Made by a program: the position numbers and the translations under genes | The notes under the pieces: generated by a model | What the model was told of the DNA's origin: nothing | What the model saw: the letters and a program-made list of their open reading frames with translations, nothing else | Database searches by the model: none | DNA from: Margaritifera margaritifera | Taxonomy: Eukaryota > Mollusca > Bivalvia > Unionida > Margaritiferidae | Length of the DNA: 64,000 nt | Reading direction: 5' to 3' | NCBI GenBank assembly: GCA_029931535.1 | Contig: JAQPZY010000384.1 | Span: forward strand, 1 to 64,000 | In this document: positions 53,691 to 63,929 of the stretch, piece after piece | Layout: every line of letters begins with the position of its first letter | Numbering within the stretch: the first letter of the stretch is position 1

Positions 53691-56249
53691 CAACAGTTTC
53701 CACTTCTGTATAGTTCCCTGAATTATCTTTCATTAACTATTGTTGTTCACACACAATATGTCCAAGTTTCATTCACTTGAACTTATTTGCAGTGCTAATT
53801 CTAGAAATAGAAACAGTGGTGCATAATGCTCCGGCATGGTAAAAAGGGAGTTATTTGGAAAAATATGGGATGCAAATACCCTTAGCTCTTTCTTGTTTAT
53901 TGATTAATTCAAACACACATATCATTATTACAGGTACATGCGCTCTAGATTTATTAATACCTGCAATAAATATTCAATTTTCCATCATTACATGCTTTGA
54001 AACAGTTTTTCAAAAATTTCCTTGTCCACTAAAATGTCTTATGTTCAGGACAATGCGCAAAATTCCTGTTTTTCTTTCCTGTAGTTCCTTTTCTAAAGTA
54101 TATGATTTGTTTTCCATGGATCTTCACTCCACAACAACCAGTTTGATTAATGGATAGCTGTAATCTTGATCAAGTAGATGACTTTTTAATTCTAAATGAG
54201 TATTTGTGTGCCTGTATAACTAATGATGTTTGTCTTTTTGTGTCTCTAATTGGTTAAACGCTGAAAAAAGGAAAGTTTGACAATGTCTAAAGGGAAAAAC
54301 TACTTGGACCAGCCCTCAGACCTGTACTCTTGGGGCCCTTCCATTGGCAAAGACTCACTGAGACCATTGATTCCGGAGTTATCCCAGTTTATCTCCATAT
54401 TTGTGTTGACCCCTTGTGTGCTATTTCCTCGGCATGATATAGCCAATCATGTGTTAGAAGTGCCGTTATAACCCATAAAAACAAAACAAATTAGTGGAAG
54501 GGTGAGCGATTGTGCTTGCCACTACTCAGCCTCATGCTACGGCAGCAGCAGCTGTGTTATTGGCATAAATTTGCGTTTAGTAGTTGCTTACGGTGATTAA
54601 TTTACTGGTACTTGTACATTCACAATCTAAGGTTGGATATTGTTGAAACTTTACCAGTGTTATCAATTGTAGAGTGTTAAACAATAATTCTACCCAATAC
54701 CCATCACACTCATGACCTCTGGTTCAATGTAGAAGGCTTCATAAATTTAGTTAAACATTTTGCCCATATGATATTGTATACATGCATATATTCACAAATT
54801 ATCGATGACATTTTTGGATACAGTGTCAGTGTTATTGGTGAGTTTTCAGCTCTCATTTTATCACACATCCATCGTATACTTGACATTAGTATTAGGTAAT
54901 AGCAGTGTTGGGCGAGGCGATAATTTTATTTTTGTTCAGAGGTTATTCACCACAAGAAAGGTTTAGAAAGTAAACATGTATTTACAAATTTCTGATTACT
55001 GCTATGCATCACACAGCATATACTGCATGCATGCTGGAAAATTCTTTATTCAGAATCTGTGTAAGATGACAGAGGCACCCACGCGTGTTAAAAAGGCTGT
55101 AAGGTGACATTTTTCATTTTTAATGTCCAGGCAGTTTTTAACTTGCCAATCATGAATGGAGATAATAGGGTGAAAATGTTTTTGCTGCATACTTAGAAAT
55201 GCTGGTTATAAGCTATTCAAAAAAGAAACAGCACATCCAATTTTAGAATACTGTTTTAGCAGGGATGAAAACATTCCCCAGGCCAGTGGGTCATGGTTAG
55301 TGGCAGGTCCTGGATTTATTGTAGCAGGTCCTCATGCTATAGTGAGGAACTGTTTTATCTATTTTTAAATATAAATTTTCAGGCACATGTATAAAGCGAA
55401 ATATGTATTCATATCGTTATGCACTGGGATTTGTTCAAATAATGGTGGTTCTAATATATAAATAAAAATAAAGAACACCAACCTTTGATTTTGTGATTTA
55501 TACTGCGATCATGACTTTTGACCGCATCTCCGAAGTTTAACACTGCTATGTTTTACTGTCAGAGGTGGGCTAACTTTTAGATGAAAAACTGAATTTGCAT
55601 AGACTCATGATGAATCATTCACCTGCTGACCTTCAAATTTTCCCATAACCTTTTTCTGTGTATCAGGCTATGCGAGAAAATTAAAGTTGATTGGTTCCTA
55701 ATATGTTACAATCCTATAAATGTGTTCAAGTGTTCTATTTTGGAAACTAGTCTGCTATGCATTGATAGTGTACATTCTGTTGAATTTGTGGGAACTGACA
55801 GTCTAAATCATAACTTTTGGATTAGGGATCCATTGGATGATGTTAAAGCAGATATGTTCTCAAAGTGGCTACTCCAATGGACTACAGACTGGAAAAAAAT
55901 ATGCAGGTCGGCATTGAAAATGACCTAGTCACAGACCTTGGACCATCGCTCTTTTCAGCCCCTGTTTGGTGACACAAACCGTCTTAAAACCAATAACACA
56001 TTGCACATATATATGTAAACCGTGCTGTACGTTTGTAATTAGGACTCAAACAAATATCTGGAAAATGGGAAAAGTGACTTCTCCTTTAAGATAAAAAAGG
56101 GGGAAGTGAGAGTCCGATGAATTTTTCTTTGTTTTTGTTGCTTTTACTAATGGCTCACTTTTTCTGTGGCAGGTTGATTTCAGCACTTTTTTGGGTTAAT
56201 TAAACAAATAAGGTTAGTGGTAATCAGCTCACATCAACTACTGCTTTAG
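53691..56249. other. No gene supported
   Basis: ORFs at 53855-54157, 54277-54471 and 55722-55928 are short. The last has a plausible protein-like run (DPLDDVKADMFSKWLLQW) but no identified family or exon borders. AAGTGCCGTTATAACCCATAAA near 54460 looks like the end of a dispersed repeat. Confidence 0.35.
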
Positions 56250-56253
56250 TATT

Positions 56254-57012
56254 TGTTACGACTCTATGGTCTAAGAAAAATGTAACAGAAAGAAAGTGAA
56301 ACCAACAAATCAAGTAAAAATCAACAAGCAATTTATTACTAGATAATTAAAATGAAAAATCAAAAAGTCACTTACAGTAATGTGTTTATGTATCCTAATA
56401 ATCCAATAAGAATGATTGTTCTAATCACAAGTCCTAAATATAGAATGTGTCCTTGAATGTTATTATGTGCTAATGGTCTCCAAAGTCCTGATGTACTAGA
56501 AATCTTGATGTGCTGAAGTCAAAATGAAGTAATCCAAAATCTCTGAATAAGTTCACATAAATTCCAAAATTGTCAATCAAAATCCAAAATCCAAACGTTT
56601 ATGAGCACTGTTATAATCCAATGAATATTTAAAAATAATTCCTCTCTTAGAATTTGGAATGAATTTTCACAACTGTAATAGCTCTTTACAAGACTGATGG
56701 TAATGTCGAACTGAACAAAATGTCTACCAAACATGATATATATAAAGATTGGTCACATGACAGAATGTTCTAGATTGGTCACATGACAGAATGTTCTAGA
56801 ATATGAGTCATCTTAATGGAATTTTAACTGTAAACAAAATCAACCTTGACCTTCAAATTGAGAAAACATATTGATCAAAACAACCTAATTCAAGGACACT
56901 AGTTATACATGTTTTTCCTAACAAACATAAAGATTTAAGCAAATATTAAAGTGAAGAAACATTTATAATTTCCTAAAATATTTATAACATTATATAAACA
57001 TCATACATAACA
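56254..57012 (-). repeat. 3' LTR of the intact Gypsy element
   Basis: Read on the minus strand it starts TGTTATG and ends CGTAACA. It holds a TATA-like CTTTATATATATC (56735-56747), an AATAAA (56332-56337) about 80 bases before its end, and a perfect 26-bp direct duplication (56747-56772 and 56773-56798). Confidence 0.95.
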
Positions 57013-57030
57013 CCTCCCCTCATAAAGAAA
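57013..57030 (-). promoter_or_regulatory. Polypurine tract
   Basis: On the minus strand TTTCTTTATGAGGGGAGG lies immediately before the 3' LTR. The same GAGGGGAGG tract is conserved in the decayed copy at 13186-13200. Confidence 0.85.
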
Positions 57031-57150
57031 AAGAAAGATTTATATAATAAAGCTTTCTTTTGAATATACATCTAATACTACAATAACCAAAATTACATAA
57101 GAACATGTTTTACGATACTGGACTTAATTACATCAAGCAATATTACATTT

Positions 57151-60100
57151 CTAGGCACGTGAGAGTGCATCTGCAATCACATTGTCTTTTCCCCTGATGT
57201 GTCTAATGTCAATGTTATATTCCTGCAATATCAAACTCCATCTCAACAATCTCCGATTTTTGTCTTTCATTTTGTTGATGAAAGTAAGGGGATTGTGATC
57301 ACTGTACACAATAATTGGAGAAAGAGCTGAGGTAACATACACTTCAAAATGCTGTAAAGCCAATATCAAAGCCAAACATTCCTTCTCAATTGTGGAATAA
57401 TTTTTCTGGTGCTTGTTTAGTTTTTTAGAAAAATAACACACAGGGTGATAAACACCACTTTTGTCTTCCTGAATCAATACTCCACCAACCCCTACATCAC
57501 TTGCATCAACAGATAATTTAAATGATTGGCTAAAATTTGGTGCAGAAAGAACTGGTGCATTCTTAAGCATGGCCTTTAACTTGTCAAAAGATTCCTGACA
57601 CTTGTCAGACCAATGAAATTTGGTTTTCTTACTCAATAAACTTGTCAAAGGTTCAGCAATTTTGGAAAAATTGGAACAAAATTTCCGATAATATCCAGCC
57701 ATACCTAGAAATCGCATCAGTTGCTTTTTACAAATTGGAACTTGAAATTCAGAGATAGCTTTGACCTTAGCTTCTATAGGTTTAACTTGACCTTGTCCCA
57801 CAATATGTCCTAAAAATGTGACACAAGCATGGTAAAACTCACTTTTGCTCAAATTAATTGTCAGATTCGCATCGCTGAGTCGATCGAAGAATTTTCTAAT
57901 GGTTTCCAAATGATCTTCCCAGGTGTTGTTGTAGATAATGACGTCATCGATATAAGTGTCACAATTATCAAGACCAAATGTTATCATGTTCATCAGACGT
58001 TGAAACGTTGCAGGCGAATTTTTCATTCCAAACGGCATGACTTTATATTGATAAAGTCCATCTGGAGTTACAAATGCTGAAATTTCTTTTGCCCTTTCCG
58101 TCAGTGGAATTTGCCAGAATCCTTTTAAAAGGTCAAACTTGGTGACATATTCCGCATTTCCAATTTTATCAATGCAATCGTCCATTCTTGGGATTGGAAA
58201 TGAATCAGTTTTGGTGACACTGTTGACTTTTCTATAGTCAGTACACATACGGAATGTATTATCTGGCTTGGGAACAAGAATACATGGTGAACTCCAGTTA
58301 CTTTTACTTGGTTCTATGAAATCATTCTCCAGTAGATACTGAATTTCTTTCTTCAGATAGTTCTGTTTGAGAGGATTCATCCTATAAGGATGTTGTTTCA
58401 CAGGCGCAGAATCTACAATGTCAACGTCATGATAAATTTTACTTGTTCGTGTTGGAACATCAGGAAACAAGTGCTCATATTCATGTAATAGCTGTTTTAG
58501 TTCATTTCTTTCCTGTTGTTGTAGATGTGAAAGTTTCTGGTCTAGGTTGTTCAATATTTCTGAATTCCGAAGATTGGTTATACCAGAGTCACTATAGTCT
58601 GATCGTACTCCATCGTTGATATCTTCACTGTGTGGGACAGGTACAACTAAATTAACTGAATAATTAGCTGGGCTATCTCTGTCAAAATATTCCTTTAACA
58701 TATTTATATGACAAAGTTGTTTCTGTTTCCGTCTCCCAGGAGTGTTAATGATATAATTTAAGTCATTTACTTTCTTTTCAACGGTATAAGGACCAAACAA
58801 TTTAGCCTGAAGAGGATTTTGAGGTATGGGAAAGAGAGCCAGAACTTTGTCACCAGGTTTAAAACTCCTTTCCTGTGTATTTCTGTCATACCTTAATTTC
58901 ATTTTTGACTGGGTAGTGTGAAGATTAGTTCTTGCTACTTCACAGGCCTTTGACAACTTGTATTTGAAATCAGAAACATAATCAAGAAGATTAATCTTTG
59001 AGTCTTCATTTGAAAGAAGTTTCTCTTTCAATAATTTCAATGGTCCACGGACAGTATGACCAAAAACTAGTTCAAAGGGACTAAAACCCAACGACTCTTG
59101 AACTGATTCCCTAACAGCAAACAACAACAAATGAACACCCTCATCCCAATCCTTTTCTGTATCAAAGCAATATGATCGAATCATATTCTTCAAAGTTTGA
59201 TGAAATCTTTCCAAAGCACCTTGACTTTCAGGGTGATAGGCAGAAGATTTAAACTGTTGGATGCCTAATTCATGCATAACTTGTTGGAAAATTCCAGACA
59301 TAATATTTGACCCTTGATCCGACTGGACAGATTTGGGAAGCCCAACAAGTGTAAAAAACTTCACCAAAGCTTTCACAATAGTTTTAGTTTTTATATTTCT
59401 CAGAGGAATTGCCTCTGGAAATCTTGTAGATGCACACATGATGGTCAACAAGTATTGGTTGCCTGACTTGGTTTTAGGTAAAGGACCAACACAGTCTACT
59501 ATTATTCTACTAAATGGTTCATCAAATGCAGGAATAGGTTGCAGATGAGCCTTAGGTATCTTCTGATTGGGTTTTCCTACCATTTGACAAGTGTGACAAG
59601 ATCTGCAGTATTTAGAAACATCACTTTTGAGTTTCGGCAAATAAAAATGATTCAAGATCTTGTTATAAGTCTTACGGACTCCTAAATGACCAGCCAAAGG
59701 AGTTTCATGGGCTAAGTTAAGAATTTCCTGTCTATATGACTTAGGAACAACAATTTGATAGCTCACTGACCACTCGTCACCAGCGGGTACATCAGGTGGT
59801 CTCCATTTCCTCATAAGGACCCCATTTTTCACAAAGTAACACACTGGAGATTGTGTGGCTTCAGTTTCACTAATAGCCCTCTGAAACAAACAAGATATCT
59901 CGGGATCTTGCTCCTGTTCAACGACAAGAGATTGTCGTTTGTCACCCTGAGTGGAACAAAGAGAATGAGTTGCCAAAAGAGGATCACTGTGATCAATACC
60001 ATTTGATTGATCAATACCTGAGGAAAAAGTGACCTCATCAAAAGACTGACCAATACATGTGTCAGCTAAAGGAATAATATCCTGATTAACATCACTCTCA

Positions 60101-61977
60101 AGAGCTCTTTTTTCCATAGCTCTAGTAACTGCACAAGCAGGGTATAAATCAGGGATTTCAGTTTCGACAGGATCAACTTTCTGATCCAAACAAGGCTTGT
60201 CAGTTACAAGTGGATTAACCACAACCTTATCTCCAGCTAGGTCATTGCCTAGTAATAAATGAACACCCTCTATGGGTAAAGAAGTCACTGCCCCAACAGT
60301 CACAGGTCCAGAAACTAAGTCTGATGCCAAATTTACACAATGAAGAGGAACATTTACAAAGCCGCACTCTACTCCCTGAACAAGAACACTTTCACTTGAA
60401 GAAGACTCCTCAGACAAAGGCAAAGTACCTGATAATAAAAGACTCTGAGAAGCTCCAGTGTCCCTTAATATTTTAATTGGGATAGGTTTGGCAGAATCAC
60501 CAATAAGTGATATAGAACCTTCTGACATGAATGGTTCATAAGCCTCCAAAATATAATCAGACTGGGGTTTGTTTGACCCAACAAATGTATTGCTTTCAAT
60601 ACAAGACCGTGACCTTGACCTCGTAGAAATAAGAGCATTTGGAAAAGCTCTGTCTTTACTCTGTTGCTTATTTTTCAACTTGAAGCAATCAGAAATAACG
60701 TGCCCTTTCGTTTTACAATAAGTGCACGTAGGAAGAGATAAGGATTTCTGATCAGTCTTATCAGATGTTTGATTCCTAACAGTTGTGCTGTTGTGAAATT
60801 TGGAAGTACTTGAATGAGATTGAAATGGTTTTTTACCAGAAAACTGCTGAGAGGACGATTTATTACCAAATGAAATTTTGTGAGTCAAGGAATAATCATC
60901 AGCCATACGAGCAGCATTTTCCAAAGTTTCCACATTCTGCTCGTCAAGATAGGTTTTAACATCACTATGGATGCACCTCTTGAACTCTTCAATTAATACG
61001 AGCTGTCGGAGGTTATCATAACCTTGATCAACTTTCTTGGCTGAGCACCACCTATCAAATAGTTGTTCTTTATCCCTTGCAAATTCGACATGAGTTTGTC
61101 CAGTTTCTTTTCTACAATTCCTAAACCTTTGTCGATATGCCTCTGGTACCAACTCATAAGCTTTCAAGATGTACTCCTTAACCACATCATAATCAGTGCT
61201 TTGTTGTACTGACAGTGAAGTGTAGACTTCACGAGCTTCGCCAATAAGTACACTTTGTAATAACAAAGTCCAATGCTCTCTGGGCCATTTCAAGTTTTCA
61301 GCTATTTTCTCGAAATGAAGAAAGTATTTATCTACTTCTTTTTCCTGAAAAGGGGGTACTAACCTAATATATCTAGTAACATCAAAACCTGAACTTGTGT
61401 TTAAAGGAGTGGAGTGTGCTCTGCTTGCTAGTTCTAATTCTCTTAATTTAAATTGCATTTCCCTTTCTTCTCTTTGCATCTGCATTTGTCTCTCCTCTTT
61501 CTCTCTCTCCCTCTCCCTCTGCATTTGCCTCTCTTCTTTCTCTCTCTCCATCTGCATTTGCCTCTCTTCTTTCTCTCTCTCCATCTGCATTTGCCTCTCT
61601 TCTTTCTCTCTCTCCATCTGCATTTGCATCTGCCTCTCTTCCTTCTGCATTTGTAGCTGCCTCTCTTCTTTCTCTCTTTCCATCTGTATCTGAAGCTTTA
61701 CCAATTCTAAATCAATCTGGTTCTTTAACCCTAATTCCCTTAATTTCCTGTCAGAACCAGATACAGGCTTTCTCTTCAAACTTAAAGCACTGCTATCAAA
61801 AATTCCCTTTCCTACTAAATACTGAATCAAAATAATCTTTATCTCCTGTTTTGTCAATGATACTTTTACCTCAGATAGACTGTATTTTCTGGCAAGCTCG
61901 AGCAACTCATCCTTTCTCATGCACTCTAACCCCTCCTGGGTAGGTTTTGGAATGAAATTCTGAACATTAGATGCCAT
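57151..61977 (-). CDS. gag-pol: Gag-Pol polyprotein with integrase before reverse transcriptase
   Basis: 1608 residues in one frame, with no stop or frameshift between gag and pol. Order: an N-terminal SAP-like helical segment (about 18-57); an 11-residue repeat coiled coil rich in MEREKEERQ (about 98-185); a Gag core related to SCAN (about 200-370, with ELVPEAYRQRFR); a CCHC knuckle (C418, C421, H426, C431); and protease (DTGAS 506-510, LLLGNDL 574-580). Then follow the integrase zinc finger (H757, H764, C794, C797) and DDE core (D828, D887, E923, spacing D-35-E), and a GPY/F-like module (FGPYTVEKKV near 1061). Reverse transcriptase follows (D1282, YIDD 1342-1345), then RNase H (D1491, E1533, D1560, D1603). 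The product would package, copy and insert the element. Usual Gypsy order is RT-RNaseH-integrase; integrase first is the Gmr1-lineage arrangement. All catalytic residues I can check are kept. The first ATG (61977) gives a natural Gag start. Confidence 0.95.
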   Translation of the reverse strand: MASNVQNFIPKPTQEGLECMRKDELLELARKYSLSEVKVSLTKQEIKIILIQYLVGKGIFDSSALSLKRKPVSGSDRKLRELGLKNQIDLELVKLQIQMEREKEERQLQMQKEERQMQMQMEREKEERQMQMEREKEERQMQMEREKEERQMQREREREKEERQMQMQREEREMQFKLRELELASRAHSTPLNTSSGFDVTRYIRLVPPFQEKEVDKYFLHFEKIAENLKWPREHWTLLLQSVLIGEAREVYTSLSVQQSTDYDVVKEYILKAYELVPEAYRQRFRNCRKETGQTHVEFARDKEQLFDRWCSAKKVDQGYDNLRQLVLIEEFKRCIHSDVKTYLDEQNVETLENAARMADDYSLTHKISFGNKSSSQQFSGKKPFQSHSSTSKFHNSTTVRNQTSDKTDQKSLSLPTCTYCKTKGHVISDCFKLKNKQQSKDRAFPNALISTRSRSRSCIESNTFVGSNKPQSDYILEAYEPFMSEGSISLIGDSAKPIPIKILRDTGASQSLLLSGTLPLSEESSSSESVLVQGVECGFVNVPLHCVNLASDLVSGPVTVGAVTSLPIEGVHLLLGNDLAGDKVVVNPLVTDKPCLDQKVDPVETEIPDLYPACAVTRAMEKRALESDVNQDIIPLADTCIGQSFDEVTFSSGIDQSNGIDHSDPLLATHSLCSTQGDKRQSLVVEQEQDPEISCLFQRAISETEATQSPVCYFVKNGVLMRKWRPPDVPAGDEWSVSYQIVVPKSYRQEILNLAHETPLAGHLGVRKTYNKILNHFYLPKLKSDVSKYCRSCHTCQMVGKPNQKIPKAHLQPIPAFDEPFSRIIVDCVGPLPKTKSGNQYLLTIMCASTRFPEAIPLRNIKTKTIVKALVKFFTLVGLPKSVQSDQGSNIMSGIFQQVMHELGIQQFKSSAYHPESQGALERFHQTLKNMIRSYCFDTEKDWDEGVHLLLFAVRESVQESLGFSPFELVFGHTVRGPLKLLKEKLLSNEDSKINLLDYVSDFKYKLSKACEVARTNLHTTQSKMKLRYDRNTQERSFKPGDKVLALFPIPQNPLQAKLFGPYTVEKKVNDLNYIINTPGRRKQKQLCHINMLKEYFDRDSPANYSVNLVVPVPHSEDINDGVRSDYSDSGITNLRNSEILNNLDQKLSHLQQQERNELKQLLHEYEHLFPDVPTRTSKIYHDVDIVDSAPVKQHPYRMNPLKQNYLKKEIQYLLENDFIEPSKSNWSSPCILVPKPDNTFRMCTDYRKVNSVTKTDSFPIPRMDDCIDKIGNAEYVTKFDLLKGFWQIPLTERAKEISAFVTPDGLYQYKVMPFGMKNSPATFQRLMNMITFGLDNCDTYIDDVIIYNNTWEDHLETIRKFFDRLSDANLTINLSKSEFYHACVTFLGHIVGQGQVKPIEAKVKAISEFQVPICKKQLMRFLGMAGYYRKFCSNFSKIAEPLTSLLSKKTKFHWSDKCQESFDKLKAMLKNAPVLSAPNFSQSFKLSVDASDVGVGGVLIQEDKSGVYHPVCYFSKKLNKHQKNYSTIEKECLALILALQHFEVYVTSALSPIIVYSDHNPLTFINKMKDKNRRLLRWSLILQEYNIDIRHIRGKDNVIADALSRA
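61488..61690 (-). repeat. In-frame 33-bp minisatellite within gag
   Basis: A 33-bp unit (on the plus strand CATCTGCATTTGCCTCTC plus a pyrimidine run of TTCTTTCTCTCTCTC type) is repeated about five times. It encodes an 11-residue MQMEREKEERQ repeat. Units differ slightly, and all indels keep the frame. The plus-strand ORFs here (61397-61693) are antisense shadows. Confidence 0.9.
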
Positions 61978-62116
61978 TGTAAATGCTTGTTGGTTTCACA
62001 CAAAACAAATTTCTTTATTAAAAATCTTTGCCAAAGACAAAAAAAAATTCAGAGACAAAATCAATATGAATTTCAAAGATAAATTTAATATCTCTAATAT
62101 GCTTTAATGAAATTAA

Positions 62117-62143
62117 GATCCCAGAAGACGAGCCCCTAATTTC
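62117..62143 (-). promoter_or_regulatory. Putative primer-binding site, tRNA-Pro-like
   Basis: Reading inward from the 5' LTR on the minus strand: seven bases, then GGGGCTCGTC, four bases, then GGGAT. This resembles the complement of a tRNA-Pro 3' end (TGGGGGCTCGTCCGGGAT) with altered CCA-pairing bases and a 3-base insertion. The position is right for a minus-strand primer site; the tRNA identity is tentative. Confidence 0.45.
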
Positions 62144-62902
62144 TGTTACGACTCTATGGTCTAAGAAAAATGTAACAGAAAGAAAGTGAAACCAACAAAT
62201 CAAGTAAAAATCAACAAGCAATTTATTACTAGATAATTAAAATGAAAAATCAAAAGGTCACTTACAGTAATGTGTTTATGTATCCTAATAATCCAATAAG
62301 AATGATTGTTCTAATCACAAGTCCTAAATATAGAATGTGTCCTTGAATGTTATTATGTGCTAATGGTCTCCAAAGTCCTGATGTACTAGAAATCTTGATG
62401 TGCTGAAGTCAAAATGAAGTAATCCAAAATCTCTGAATAAGTTCACATAAATTCCAAAATTGTCAATCAAAATCCAAAATCCAAAAGTTTATGAGCACTG
62501 TTATAATCCAATGAATATTTAAAAATAATTCCTCTCTTAGAATTTGGAATGAATTTTCACAACTGTAATAGCTCTTTACAAGACTGATGGTAATGTCGAA
62601 CTGAACAAAATATCTACCAAACATGATATATATAAAGATTGGTCACATGACAGAATGTTCTAGATTGGTCACATGACAGAATGTTCTAGAATATGAGTCA
62701 TCTTAATGGAATTTTAACTGTAAACAAAATCAACCTTGACCTTCAAATTGAGAAAACATATTGATCAAAACAACCTAATTCAAGGACACTAGTTATACAT
62801 GTTTTTCCTAACAAACATAAAGATTTAAGCAAATATTAAAGTGAAAAAACATTTATAATTTCCTAAAATATTTATAACATTATATAAACATCATACATAA
62901 CA
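62144..62902 (-). repeat. 5' LTR of the intact Gypsy element
   Basis: It matches 56254-57012 at a constant offset of 5890 bases, with four substitutions seen and no indels. The TATA-like word lies at 62625-62637 and should drive transcription leftward into gag-pol. Confidence 0.95.
62625..62637 (-). promoter_or_regulatory. TATA-like promoter element in 5' LTR
   Basis: The minus strand reads CTTTATATATATC, identical in both LTRs. With AATAAA downstream in the LTR this gives the usual U3-R-U5 order. Confidence 0.5.
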
Positions 62903-62906
62903 TATT

Positions 62907-63929
62907 AAACTTTGTTCATATCAAACCGACATAATTTGTTTCAGATACAAATAAATTGAAGAGGAATTCTGCGGAACCAAGTTCAAAGACAAAAAAAGAT
63001 TTAACTAACACAGTACATTTTTTCTTTTATTCTGTACTAGCCTTAAGCAAAACGTACCTTAACATTTGTAATGTTGCTTTCATTTAAATATATTAGGTTA
63101 CTTGTTGATTTTGGATAAATACATGTGATACTACTTATCTCCTTGCTGCAAGGAAGTGTCAGTATATTATGACTAAGGCTGCAACATTTACTAAAATTTG
63201 TAAACGTGTACACGATATACAATAACCGAAACGATGCTGTTTAGTCGAAACGATTCCAAACTTTACCTTTCCACCCTTCTAGTGAGGCTTAATGTATATC
63301 TGAAAGTTATTTATATGCAAGACATTGACAATGTACATGCCATACCTCGCTCATCTTGCGATTGTTTTATTTGCTATACGTCTTATACCTCTTATTATGA
63401 CTAATTCAGTTTGAAAGACACGTTTTTGATGAAATGTGGTATATATGACAAATTAGGTAAAACATCCTTGTCGTTGTGATATTGTACCCCACTGTTACAT
63501 ATATATTTGTGATGAATATATAGATAATACAATCAGACAGACTTCGTGACACGCGCAAATGATGCTTTGCAAGATCATCAATGATTAAGGAACTGTGCAG
63601 TGGCATATAAACTTGAAACGATGTTTATTTAAAATAAAATGTTATACATCAAAGGTCCTGCTAAGAAATATGTTTTTCAAGAATTTGGTTCAATGAATTT
63701 GTTGTCAGCATTATCAGTAAATCAACCTGATGTGCAACCTGCTGTACAACTAATGCTCTTTCCTAGTGATGCCACACTCTATGTGGAAATCATAGATACT
63801 TTAAGAAAAGGCTTAAGAAAGAATCAGTTTACACGGTGACTGATTTTGTAAACGTTTACAAGCAGTAAACTAAAATAATCCGTTTACACTAGGTGTAACT
63901 CATGTCAATGTGACATTCTAGATTAGATC
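62907..63929. other. No gene supported
   Basis: The ORF at 63639-63839 (66 codons, with VQLMLFPSDATLYVEIIDTL) reads like protein but matches no family I know and lacks splice evidence. The rest is AT-rich. Confidence 0.35.

Larger units (their letters stand above)
56250..62906 (-). mobile_element. Complete Ty3/Gypsy LTR retrotransposon, Gmr1-like
   Basis: A 4-bp duplication TATT (56250-56253 and 62903-62906) brackets two LTRs (56254-57012 and 62144-62902, each 759 bp, four differences by eye). Between them lie a primer-binding region, one uninterrupted gag-pol ORF and a polypurine tract. Everything needed for autonomous retrotransposition appears present, and no env gene is seen. Near-identical LTRs suggest a recent insertion. 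The Gmr1-like assignment rests on integrase preceding reverse transcriptase and on a SCAN-related Gag. A decayed relative is at 9326-13953, and an LTR piece lies at the right edge of the window. Confidence 0.95.

Noticed and set aside
57829..60053. Short ORFs within gag-pol in other frames (57829-58080, 59333-59548, 59829-60053)
   Set aside because: Shadows of the intact polyprotein.
61397..61693. 98-residue plus-strand ORF rich in ICICLSSFSLS
   Set aside because: Antisense of the gag coiled-coil minisatellite.
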